From NCBI GenBank assembly GCA_002305805.1, contig DBQY01000021.1, positions 1 to 64,000 on the forward strand: 64,000 nt of DNA, written 5' to 3'. The DNA is from Atopobium sp. UBA1382. Lineage in GTDB: Bacteria > Actinomycetota > Coriobacteriia > Coriobacteriales > Atopobiaceae. Shown one piece after another: positions 9,045 through 17,015 of the stretch. Position 1 is the stretch's first letter. The number at the start of each line of letters is the position of its first letter. The notes beneath the pieces were generated by a model that saw nothing but the letters and a program-made list of their open reading frames with translations, was not told where the DNA came from and did no database searches. The position numbers and the translations under genes are program-made.

Positions 9045-10124
9045 ATGCTTGAGGTCACTTCGTTCGGTAGCACGCCCGACGGCGCCGAGGCGCACGCCTA
9101 CACGCTCTCCACCGCGCACGCGCGTGCGACCGTCTCTGACTTTGGCGCGACGCTTCTCGGCATGGAGGTGCCCGATCGCGACGGCACCTTCGCCGACGTC
9201 ATCCTCGGCTTCGCGGACGTCAAGGGATACGCCGGAGTGAACGGCTCGTGCTATGGAGGCGTCATCGGACCCATGGCCAACCGGACCGACCGAGCCGAGG
9301 TCCCCATTGACGGAACCATCTACCACCTGCTCGGCAACGACGGGGCCAACAAGGAGAACAACCTCCACTCCGACCTTGCGCACGGTCTTCACAAGCGTCT
9401 GTGGGACGCGAGCTACGACGAGCCCACCAACACCCTCGTCCTGAGCTGCTCGCTCTCTGACGGAGAGCTCGGCCTGCCCGGAAACCGCACGTTCACTGCC
9501 AGCTACACGCTCGCCGAGCCCGAGGGGGGCGTCGCCGAGCTCACGCTGCGTTTCGGGTGCACGACTGACGCGAGGACCGTCGTCAACATGACGAGCCACA
9601 CCTACGTGAACCTCGCCGGACACGCCGCGGGGAGCGTCCTTGGGCAGACGGCTGTCATCGATGCCGATACGTACCTCCCCCTGAGAGAGGACTCCGTCTC
9701 CGAGGGATTCGCCGAGGCGGTCGACGACACGCCCTTCGACTTCCGGACGCCCAAGGCGCTCGACACGGACATCGACGCCGACTTCGAGCAGCTGCGTCGC
9801 GCACGTGGCTACGACCACTGCTTCTGCGTGCGCGGCTACGAGCCGGGCGCCGAGCCCCGGCACGCGATGCGCCTCGAGGACCCCGAGAGCGGCCGTGCGC
9901 TCGACATCCTCATCACCATGCCGGGCGCGCACCTCTACACCGGAAACTGGTGCGACGACGCCGAGGGCGTGAAGGACGGGGCCAGCTACCACCCGCGCGA
10001 CGGAGTCGCCTTCGAGCCGGAGTTCTACCCGGACTTCCCGCATCATGCCGAGTGGGACCAGCCCGTCTGCGAGCCCGGTCGTCCGTACGACCAGACCATC
10101 GTGTACCGCTTCTCGACGATCTAG
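9045..10124 (+). CDS. galM: aldose 1-epimerase (galactose mutarotase)
   Basis: Interconverts alpha- and beta-galactose (or glucose) in the cytoplasm. About 359 residues. The ATG at 9045 follows AAGGGAG. Family landmarks: GGVIGPMANRTDRAE near residue 70, the catalytic His in NNLHSDLAHGLHKRLW and in MTSHTYVNLAG, the DHCFCV Asp-His, and the C-terminal catalytic Glu in GVAFEPEFYPDFPHH. Divergent from the LacI regulator, with the predicted operator in front and an intrinsic terminator behind. The Mgl importer genes follow on the other strand, supporting a galactose uptake role. Confidence 0.93.
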   Translation: MLEVTSFGSTPDGAEAHAYTLSTAHARATVSDFGATLLGMEVPDRDGTFADVILGFADVKGYAGVNGSCYGGVIGPMANRTDRAEVPIDGTIYHLLGNDGANKENNLHSDLAHGLHKRLWDASYDEPTNTLVLSCSLSDGELGLPGNRTFTASYTLAEPEGGVAELTLRFGCTTDARTVVNMTSHTYVNLAGHAAGSVLGQTAVIDADTYLPLREDSVSEGFAEAVDDTPFDFRTPKALDTDIDADFEQLRRARGYDHCFCVRGYEPGAEPRHAMRLEDPESGRALDILITMPGAHLYTGNWCDDAEGVKDGASYHPRDGVAFEPEFYPDFPHHAEWDQPVCEPGRPYDQTIVYRFSTI

Positions 10125-10150
10125 GTCATACGACATCTTGTTCCCGTGGA

Positions 10151-10174
10151 GGGCCCCGTACGCGGGGCCCTTTT
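10151..10174 (+). terminator. intrinsic terminator of galM
   Basis: GGGCCCCG (10151-10158), TACG loop, CGGGGCCC (10163-10170), then TTTT. It lies 26 bases after the galM stop. Confidence 0.9.
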
Positions 10175-10333
10175 CGTCTGACCCGGGAAAGCGCTACCGA
10201 CAAGCGTGGTGATTAGCGGAAAACAAATCGCCTCACCAGAGCAAACTGTCGCCTTTTACCGTCCACAGCCATGAAATCTGTCCCGCAGGCCGTCAAAGCC
10301 GACAGTCTGCATGGAGATGGAAGTCCGCGAGCC

Positions 10334-10369
10334 AAAAAAGAACCCGCCCGAGCGAGGGACTCGGGCGGG
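10334..10369 (-). terminator. intrinsic terminator of the mgl operon
   Basis: CCCGCCCGAG (10343-10352) pairs with CTCGGGCGGG (10360-10369). On the minus strand TTC and six T follow (10334-10339). It sits 28 bases beyond the mglC stop. Confidence 0.9.
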
Positions 10370-10397
10370 CTTGGGGGAGCATCTCAGACGAGAGGCG

Positions 10398-12044
10398 TCA
10401 CTTCTTCTGAATGTACTTCAGGCAGTCGAGCGTGACGGCCAGCAGGATGATGATGCCGGAGAAGACGAACTGGAGGTTCGTGTCGACGCCGAGGATCGTG
10501 AGCGAGTAGGTCAGCGCGGTGAAGATGAGCACGCCGATCGTGACGCCCGAGATCTTGCCGATGCCGCCGGTGAAGGAGACGCCGCCGACCACGCAGGCCG
10601 CGATGGCGTCGGTCTCCCAGCCCTGGCCGTAGGCGGCGGAGCCGGAACCGGTCATACGCATGCACTCGAGCCAGGAGCCAAAGCCGTAGAGGACGCCGGC
10701 GAGCATGAACGTGCCGAGCATGACCCAGAAGACGTTGATGCCGGAGACAGCAGCAGCCTCCTGGTTGCCACCGACGGCGTACATGTTCTTGCCGAACGTG
10801 GTCTTGTTCCAGATGAACCAGACGATGGCGATGGCAGCGACGGCCCACAGGATGATCGTCGGGAAGCCGTTGAACTTCGGGATGATCATGTTGGGGATCG
10901 TGGGCTCGATGGAGCCGAACGAGACACCCTTGGTCGCGTAGGTGAGCAGGCCGAAGATGATCAGCATGTTGGCCATCGTGGAGATGAACCAGTGCATCTT
11001 GAACTTGGCCGTGAAGAAGCCGGCGATCGTCGCAAAGAAGGTGCAGAGCACGATGCAGACGACAAGGGCGAGGATGATGCGGCCGACGACGGGGACGGTC
11101 GTGAAGTCAAACTGCACGCCGAAGACCGTACCGGTGTTGATGCCCTGGTGCATGATGATCGTCGAGGCGGTCATGCCCATGCCGACCATGCGGCCGATCG
11201 AGAGGTCGGTGCCCGTCTGAAGGATCAGACCCGCAACGCCGAGCGCGAGGAACATGCGCGGAGAGGCCTGCTGCAGGATGTTGAGCACGTTGTTGACGGT
11301 GAGCAGCTGCGTGCCCTTGACGATGGGCGCCGCGATGCACAGGCCGATGAAGACGGCGAGGATCGCGATGTACAGGCCGTTGCGCAGCAGGAACTGGCGA
11401 CGGTCGAAGGTGTACTGGTAGTTCTCCCAGCGCTGCGCCTGGTTCTCCGCGAAGGTGAACTTGGACATGCGGAGCATGTCGATCAGGTGATAGCGGTGGG
11501 TGAAGGCCTCGTGACCGCGGTCCTTGATGCGCTGGAGGTCCTTCTCGTACTCGATCTTCGCGTCAAAGCGACGGTTCTTGTAGACGTAGTTCTCGTCCTT
11601 GATCTCGGCGCTGTCGGTAATCTTGGCCAGGTTGTCCTGGTGCTCCTTCTCGAGCCGGGCGAGGTGCTTGTCGTAGTCCTGCTTGGCCACGACGCGCTCG
11701 GCGGCGCAGCTCTGCTTCACCGCGTCGAGATAGTCCTTGTCGTAGTGCGCGGAGAGGTAGTCAACGGCCTCCTTGATGAGGGCGTCGACCTGGGACTTGT
11801 TCTGGCTCTCGACGGACTTGGCCTTGGCGAGGTCCTTCTGATAGGAAGCGATGGCGCGATCGCGCTCGTCCTTGGTGAGGATCTTGTCGCGCTTGGCGTC
11901 GTCGATCGAGCCCTCGAGGGCGATGACCTTGTCGGTGCCGTCAACGCGCAGCGCGTCGATCTTTGCCTGGATGGCGCCGACGTGGTCGTCGATCGGCTTG
12001 CGCAGGGCCAGCTCCTCCTCGGGTGTGAGAATTGCGTTTGCCAT
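10398..12044 (-). CDS. mglC: galactose ABC permease MglC with a long coiled-coil N-terminal extension
   Basis: Membrane subunit of an Mgl-type sugar importer. Residues about 220-548 match the usual MglC/RbsC permease of about 335 residues: many hydrophobic helices, ASPRMFLALGVAGLILQTGTDLSIGRMVG, and GVSFTGGIGKISG near the end. The first roughly 215 residues are highly charged and predicted to be helical/coiled-coil (KRDKILTKDERDRAIASYQKDL-type pattern) with no counterpart in the standard protein. The ATG at 12044 opens the extension and has a GGGGGAT site, 12 bases after mglA, so the extension is translated as part of the gene. Confidence 0.88.
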   Translation of the reverse strand: MANAILTPEEELALRKPIDDHVGAIQAKIDALRVDGTDKVIALEGSIDDAKRDKILTKDERDRAIASYQKDLAKAKSVESQNKSQVDALIKEAVDYLSAHYDKDYLDAVKQSCAAERVVAKQDYDKHLARLEKEHQDNLAKITDSAEIKDENYVYKNRRFDAKIEYEKDLQRIKDRGHEAFTHRYHLIDMLRMSKFTFAENQAQRWENYQYTFDRRQFLLRNGLYIAILAVFIGLCIAAPIVKGTQLLTVNNVLNILQQASPRMFLALGVAGLILQTGTDLSIGRMVGMGMTASTIIMHQGINTGTVFGVQFDFTTVPVVGRIILALVVCIVLCTFFATIAGFFTAKFKMHWFISTMANMLIIFGLLTYATKGVSFGSIEPTIPNMIIPKFNGFPTIILWAVAAIAIVWFIWNKTTFGKNMYAVGGNQEAAAVSGINVFWVMLGTFMLAGVLYGFGSWLECMRMTGSGSAAYGQGWETDAIAACVVGGVSFTGGIGKISGVTIGVLIFTALTYSLTILGVDTNLQFVFSGIIILLAVTLDCLKYIQKK

Positions 12045-12056
12045 AGGTTATCCCCC

Positions 12057-13565
12057 TTACAGATACTTGGCGCTGAGGCGCAGGAGCTCTTCCTGGTTCG
12101 TCTCCTTGGTGTTGACGATTCCGGAGAGCCTGCCGTTGGACATGACACCGATGCGGTTGGTGATGCCGAGAATCTCGGGCATCTCGGAGGAGACCACGAT
12201 GATGGTCTTCCCCTCCTTTGCCATCTTGATGATGAGCTCGTAGATCTCATACTTGGCACCGACGTCGATGCCGCGGGTCGGCTCGTCCATCAGGAAGACC
12301 TGAGGGGCGCGCTCGAGCCACTTGCCGAAGATGACCTTCTGCTGGTTGCCGCCGGAGAGCGAGGAGATCAGATCGTCAGGACCCATGCACTTGGTGTGCA
12401 TGGTCTTGATCTCGTCGTTGGTGGCGTTGACCATCTTGGGCTTGGAGAGGGCGAGGCCGGACTTGTAGTGGCCCAGGTTGGCGATCGTGGTGTTGAACGT
12501 CAGGTCGCCCTTGAGGAAGAGGCCGTTTGCCTTGCGCTCCTCGGTGATGAGGGCAAAGCCGTAGTCCATAGCCTCCTGTGCGTTGCTGAAGTTCATGAGC
12601 TTGTCGCGGAAGTAGACGCGACCGGACGCACGCGTACGGATGCCGAAGATCGTCTCGAGCAGCTCCGTGCGGCCGGCGCCGACAAGTCCGTAGAGGCCGA
12701 AGATCTCGCCCTTGCGCACGTCGAACGTGATGTCGGTGAGGTTGGGGGCGTACTTCGTCGAGAGGTGCTGGATGGAGAGGATGGGATCCCCGGGCGTGTT
12801 GTCCACGGGCGGGAAGCGGTTGTCGAGCGAGCGGCCGACCATAGCGGCGATCAGCTCGTTCATGTTCGTGTCCTCGATGCGCTTGGTCATGACCAGCTCG
12901 CCGTCGCGCAGGACCGAGACATCGTCGCAGATCTCGAAGATCTCGTCCATCTTGTGGGAAATGTAAATCAGCGAGATGCCCTGCTCCTTGAGCATGCGCA
13001 TCATCGCGAAGAGCTTCTCGACCTCCTGCGTCATGAGCGAGGAGGTGGGCTCGTCCAGAACGATGACCTGGGCGTTGTAGGAGATGGCCTTCGCAATCTC
13101 GCACATCTGGCGCTGCGAGACCGACATGTTGCGCATCGGCGTGTTGAGGTTGACCGTGAGGCCGAGCTTGCGGAAGAGGTCGGCGGCCTCCTTGCGCATG
13201 CGGCCCTCATCGATGACGCCGAGAGCGTTCGTCGGGTAGCGACCGAGGAACAGGTTGTCCTTGACGTTGCGGTCGAGGCACTGGTTGAGCTCCTGGTGCA
13301 CCATCGCGATGCCGTTCTCAAGGGCATCCTTGGGTCCGGAGAAGGCGACCTCCTTGCCGTTGAGCCTGATGGTCCCCTCGTCCTTCTGATAGGTGCCGAA
13401 CAGGCAGTTCATCATCGTCGACTTGCCTGCGCCGTTCTCACCCATGAGACCCATGACGGTGCCGCGCCGGACGTTGAGGTTGATGTGGTTCAGGACTCGG
13501 TTGCGTCCGAACGACTTGCTCATGCCCTGGATCGACAGGATGATGTCGTCTTGCTTGTCAGCCAA
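12057..13565 (-). CDS. mglA: galactose ABC importer ATPase MglA
   Basis: 502 residues with two fused nucleotide-binding domains, as in MglA/RbsA. The N-terminal domain has GENGAGKST, signature VSQRQM and VIVLDEPTSSL; the C-terminal domain has the degenerate GLVGAGRTE and the signature LSGGNQQKVIFGKWL with FLMDEPTRGIDVGAK. Start codon is TTG at 13565 after AAGGGG. It energises sugar uptake together with mglB and mglC. It is separated from mglB by a perfect 13-bp hairpin and from mglC by 12 bases. Confidence 0.95.
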   Translation of the reverse strand: MADKQDDIILSIQGMSKSFGRNRVLNHINLNVRRGTVMGLMGENGAGKSTMMNCLFGTYQKDEGTIRLNGKEVAFSGPKDALENGIAMVHQELNQCLDRNVKDNLFLGRYPTNALGVIDEGRMRKEAADLFRKLGLTVNLNTPMRNMSVSQRQMCEIAKAISYNAQVIVLDEPTSSLMTQEVEKLFAMMRMLKEQGISLIYISHKMDEIFEICDDVSVLRDGELVMTKRIEDTNMNELIAAMVGRSLDNRFPPVDNTPGDPILSIQHLSTKYAPNLTDITFDVRKGEIFGLYGLVGAGRTELLETIFGIRTRASGRVYFRDKLMNFSNAQEAMDYGFALITEERKANGLFLKGDLTFNTTIANLGHYKSGLALSKPKMVNATNDEIKTMHTKCMGPDDLISSLSGGNQQKVIFGKWLERAPQVFLMDEPTRGIDVGAKYEIYELIIKMAKEGKTIIVVSSEMPEILGITNRIGVMSNGRLSGIVNTKETNQEELLRLSAKYL

Positions 13566-13646
13566 TATGTTTCACCCCTTACATCTGTCGTGGCGCCCAT
13601 CGGCGCCTCCAGAGAAACACCGCTAACCCAAAGCCGTCAGACGCAC

Positions 13647-13678
13647 AAGGAGGGAGGAGCATGACCTCCTCCCTCCTT
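13647..13678. other. intra-operon stem-loop between mglB and mglA
   Basis: AAGGAGGGAGGAG (13647-13659) and CTCCTCCCTCCTT (13666-13678) form a perfect 13-bp stem with a 6-base loop, 37 bases after the mglB stop. No T-run follows on the minus strand. Such hairpins after binding-protein genes usually protect the upstream message or partly stop transcription, giving more binding protein than transporter; that role is inferred. Confidence 0.6.
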
Positions 13679-13714
13679 TGGTTCCGTGTCAGCGGAAAGA
13701 CCTCATGAGCCTAC

Positions 13715-15016
13715 CTACGCGAGAAGCGAGGTGTAGGAGGCGCCGTTGTCGGTCTTCACCATGTTGATCGCGAAGCCGTCGTACTCGCTCGGGTTGCCGA
13801 GACGGTTGGTGATGTTGGCCTCGGTCTGGCCGTCGCCGCCGATGTACTCGACCGTGAGGTTGAGCAGGTCGTCGTACTTCTCGAGCAGCGGCTGATAGGT
13901 GGAGGACAGGAAGTTGTCGGCCGCGTTGTAGATGTCGAGCCAGACCTTCTTGTTCGGGCTCGCGGACTCGTCGAGCTGGCTCTGCGCGGTGGCGTAGAGG
14001 GTGGTAGCGTCGGTGAAGTCCTGGTAGTTGTCAGCGGTGACGGCGAGGTTCATCGCGTAGTAGGAGCGCTGATCCTCGTTGTAGACGTAGTCCTCCTCGG
14101 CGATGACGTTGCCCGCGTCGTCCTCGGTGGCGATGCCGGTGTTGATGTCGACACCGTCAAAGACGTTGCGGAGCAGGCGCAGGGTGAGGTAGGCCTGGAC
14201 GGCGGGGTTCTGGGAGATGGTGCCCGCATAGCCCTCGGCGATGGCAGCGACGGCGTCGGAGTTGGCGTCGTAGCCGAAGGTCGGGACGTTGTTGTCCTTG
14301 GACCAGGCGTTGAACATCGACATGCCCATGCCGTCGTTGTTGGAGACGACGACGTCGATCTGGTCGCCGAAGGAGGAGGACCAGGACTGGAGGGCATTGC
14401 CGGCGGTGGCGGCGTCCCAGGTGGCGCCGGACTGGTTCTTCATCTCCTGCGAGGCGAGCTCGCGGATGATGTACTCCTTGCCGTCATCAGCGGTGACCTT
14501 GCCGTCGACGACGAGGTCGGAGCTGCCGTCAGTGTTGGTGCCGACGGGGTCGGAGACGATGTTGCCGTCCTTCTCGACCGCCGTGCCGAGGGCCTTGCGG
14601 GTGCCGCGGGTACGGGCGATGGAGTCGTTGTGGCCGATGTCACCGACGGCGAGGACGTAGCCGATGATGCCGTCGCCGTTGCGGTCGAGCTCGGCGGCGT
14701 GGGCCTTGATGTAGTTGAGGACCATCTCGCCCTGGAGGTCGCCGCCCTGCGTGGCGTCAAAGCCGACGTAGTAGGTGTTCTCGTTGAAGCTGAGGGTGGT
14801 CATGTCGAGCTCGCCCGTGGTGGAGTTGGACGGCTGACGGTTGAAGAAGATGACCGGCTTCTGGTTGTTGGCAACCTCGCCGGTGTCGCCACCGGTCTCG
14901 GCGGAGTCGTCAGCGGGCTGCTCGGTGTCGCCACCGCAGCCGACGAGCGCGACGGTACCCGCGCCCGCAAGACCGAGGCCGCACACCTTCACGAAGTTGC
15001 GACGAGTCAGATCCAT
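13715..15016 (-). CDS. mglB: galactose-binding lipoprotein MglB, circularly permuted
   Basis: Extracellular sugar-binding subunit, 433 residues. The N-terminus MDLTRRNFVKVCG has a twin-arginine-like start and a lipobox LVGC, followed by an acidic linker. The mature chain begins at KPVIFFNRQPS, which corresponds to about residue 84 of E. coli MglB, runs to the normal C-terminal strand (YYAMNLAVTADNYQDF), and then continues KKVWLDIYNAADNFLSS to GFAINMVKTDNGAS, which corresponds to the normal N-terminal 80 residues. Sugar contacts are kept in permuted order: Asn of FFNRQP, His/Asp/Arg of GHNDSIAR, Trp of ATWDAA, Asn of SNNDG, Asp of GYDAN, Asp/Phe of ADNF. The calcium loop DRNGDG is also present. 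Confidence 0.9.
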   Translation of the reverse strand: MDLTRRNFVKVCGLGLAGAGTVALVGCGGDTEQPADDSAETGGDTGEVANNQKPVIFFNRQPSNSTTGELDMTTLSFNENTYYVGFDATQGGDLQGEMVLNYIKAHAAELDRNGDGIIGYVLAVGDIGHNDSIARTRGTRKALGTAVEKDGNIVSDPVGTNTDGSSDLVVDGKVTADDGKEYIIRELASQEMKNQSGATWDAATAGNALQSWSSSFGDQIDVVVSNNDGMGMSMFNAWSKDNNVPTFGYDANSDAVAAIAEGYAGTISQNPAVQAYLTLRLLRNVFDGVDINTGIATEDDAGNVIAEEDYVYNEDQRSYYAMNLAVTADNYQDFTDATTLYATAQSQLDESASPNKKVWLDIYNAADNFLSSTYQPLLEKYDDLLNLTVEYIGGDGQTEANITNRLGNPSEYDGFAINMVKTDNGASYTSLLA

Positions 15017-15071
15017 GGTAGTAATCCTTTCCCCGTTTCCCCGGACGCGCGACATTGCGCGCCCATGTCTT

Positions 15072-15087
15072 GTGAGTACGTTAACAC
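15072..15087. promoter_or_regulatory. predicted LacI-type operator, mglB promoter
   Basis: GTGAGTACGTTAACAC, a CG-centred imperfect palindrome, shares GTACGTTAACA with the galM/lacI site at 8961-8971. It lies 56 bases upstream of the mglB start, a place where it would overlap or follow the promoter. Confidence 0.65.
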
Positions 15088-15095
15088 CGTGTTGC

Positions 15096-15119
15096 GGCGC
15101 CCCAGCCAGGTGGGGCGCC
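15096..15119 (-). terminator. possible terminator of paaK
   Basis: GGCGCCCC (15096-15103) and GGGGCGCC (15112-15119) form a perfect 8-bp stem with an 8-base loop, 76 bases past the paaK stop. No T-run follows, so the assignment is weak. Confidence 0.35.
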
Positions 15120-15194
15120 ATTCATCGCCCACCGGTCGTATGGGTCACGTGAACGGCGCGCGCGACAACCTCACTTTTAGGAAGAGGTTCTTAA

Positions 15195-16430
15195 CTACTC
15201 ATACCTCTCGTCGAACACCCGACGGGTCTTCTTCTCGCTCCTCGGAAGCACGCCAAGCTCGACGACCTTGACGAGCGGAGTGAAGCCAATGCGGCGCTTG
15301 ACCTCGTGCGCGACGGCGTCAGCCGTGTCGAGGAAGTCCTGGGTGCCGTCCGTCTCCACATAGATGCGCATGGTGTCGCGGCCCTCGAGGTGCGAGAGGC
15401 GAATCTGGTACTCGCTCGAGAGCGCCGGAAACGTCTGGAGGATCTCCTCGATCTGGCGCGGGAAGACGTTGACGCCGTGGATCTTGACCATGTCGTCCGA
15501 GCGACCCTGGAGCGCATCGATGCGCGGGAAGGGGCTGCCGCAGGGGCATTCGCCGGGGATGATGCGACTGAGGTCGTGCGTGCGGAAGCGGATGAGCGGC
15601 GCGCCCTCCTTGACGAGCGTCGTGATGACGATCTCGCCCCACTCCCCGTCCGGGAGCGGCTCCCCCGTTTCCGGGTCGACGATCTCGATGTAGATGTAGT
15701 CGTCCCAGTAGTGCATGCCGTCCTCTGCGTCACAGGAGATGCCAATGCCGGGGCCATAGACCTCCGTGAGACCATAGATGTCGTAGATGTCGATGCCGAG
15801 ACCCGCCTTCACCCGGTCGCGCATCTTCTTGCCCCAGCGCTCGGAGCCGATTACGCCCTTGCGCAGGGCGATGCTGTCCCCCATGCCGCGCTTCTCGATC
15901 TCCTCCGCGAGCAGGAGCGCGTAGCTCGACGTGGCACCGATGACGGTGGACTGGAGGTCCACCATGAACTGCAGCTGCTTCTCGGTGTTGCCGGGACCCA
16001 TGGGAACGACCATCGCGCCGAGCTTCTCGGCGCCAGCCTGAAATCCTATGCCCGCAGTCCAGAGACCGTAGCCCGGGGTGATCTGGATGCGATCCTCGGA
16101 GGTGATGCCGGCGAGCTCGTAGCAACGCTTGAACTGCTCCGCCCAGTCGTCGATGTCCTTGGCGGTATAGGGGATGATGACCGGGGTGCCCGTGGTGCCC
16201 GAGCTCGAGTGGATGCGCACGATTTCTCGCTCGTCGACGGCGGAGGCGCCGAGCGGATAGCAGTTGCGCAGGTCTTCCTTCTCGGAAAAGGGCAGCGCAA
16301 GGAAGTCCTCCTCGGTGAGGACCTCGGTGACCCCGGCCTCCTGGAGGCACCGACCAAAGTAGTTGCCCGACGCCACGAGGCGCTGGACCTGATTGTTGAC
16401 GAGTTTGAGCTGGAACTCGCTGATGTGCAT
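15195..16430 (-). CDS. paaK: phenylacetate-CoA ligase (arylacetate-CoA ligase)
   Basis: ANL-superfamily AMP-forming ligase, 411 residues, normal for PaaK. P-loop motif SSSGTTGTP (about residue 75), the adenylate motif YDIYGLTEVYGPG, and the GRSDDMVKIHGVNVFP hinge of the C-terminal domain are present. It lies 9 bases downstream of iorB. Together with indolepyruvate ferredoxin oxidoreductase it would handle arylacetyl-CoA made from aromatic amino acids, releasing arylacetate and conserving ATP when run in reverse; direction is inferred from the fermentative context. Confidence 0.92.
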   Translation of the reverse strand: MHISEFQLKLVNNQVQRLVASGNYFGRCLQEAGVTEVLTEEDFLALPFSEKEDLRNCYPLGASAVDEREIVRIHSSSGTTGTPVIIPYTAKDIDDWAEQFKRCYELAGITSEDRIQITPGYGLWTAGIGFQAGAEKLGAMVVPMGPGNTEKQLQFMVDLQSTVIGATSSYALLLAEEIEKRGMGDSIALRKGVIGSERWGKKMRDRVKAGLGIDIYDIYGLTEVYGPGIGISCDAEDGMHYWDDYIYIEIVDPETGEPLPDGEWGEIVITTLVKEGAPLIRFRTHDLSRIIPGECPCGSPFPRIDALQGRSDDMVKIHGVNVFPRQIEEILQTFPALSSEYQIRLSHLEGRDTMRIYVETDGTQDFLDTADAVAHEVKRRIGFTPLVKVVELGVLPRSEKKTRRVFDERYE

Positions 16431-16439
16431 GAGTGACTC

Positions 16440-17015
16440 CTAGAGGTTGAGGGCGGCGAGGTCGAGGTCGGCGAAGGCGGGTTTGACGAGGGCGCGCACG
16501 GCGGAGGCGAGGTCGTCCACAGTGACGGGGCCGAGCGCGCCGGCGCGGGCGGCAGCACCGAGCAAAACGACGTTCAGCGCCTTCGCGGTACCGAGCGCAT
16601 CCGTCGCCACCGCGGCGTCAACGACAACGAGGTTGCCCTCCCCCACGCGCTCGCGCAGGTAGGACATGATTGCCGACAGGTCGTAGGCGGGACCACCCGT
16701 GGCAGCCGAGACGGGAACGACTGGTGCGTCGCTCGTGACGACCATGCCGCCGGGGCGCAGGAACGAGAGCTGACGAACCGCCTCAGCTGGCTCGAAGGCC
16801 ACGATTGCGTCCGCCCGGCCACGGCCGATGAGCGGGGCATGGGCGCCCTCCCCCATGCGCACGTGGCTGAACACGGAGCCGCCGCGCTGCGCCATGCCGA
16901 TGGTCTCGGCGGTCTTGACGGGGAGGCCGCGCCCCATCGCGGCACGCGCCAGAAGCTTTGATGCGAGGACGGCACCCTGGCCGCCCACGCCAGCGAGGAT
17001 GACATTGGTGCTCAC
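16440..17015 (-). CDS. iorB: indolepyruvate:ferredoxin oxidoreductase, beta subunit
   Basis: 191 residues, POR gamma-type fold: NVILAGVGGQGAVLASKLLARAA at the N-terminus, KTAETIGMAQRGGSVFSHVR, and a C-terminal ALVKPAF helix. With IorA it oxidatively decarboxylates indolepyruvate and related aryl-2-oxoacids to aryl-CoA with reduction of ferredoxin. Start overlaps the iorA stop by four bases. Length and motifs are those of the family. Confidence 0.94.
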   Translation of the reverse strand: MSTNVILAGVGGQGAVLASKLLARAAMGRGLPVKTAETIGMAQRGGSVFSHVRMGEGAHAPLIGRGRADAIVAFEPAEAVRQLSFLRPGGMVVTSDAPVVPVSAATGGPAYDLSAIMSYLRERVGEGNLVVVDAAVATDALGTAKALNVVLLGAAARAGALGPVTVDDLASAVRALVKPAFADLDLAALNL

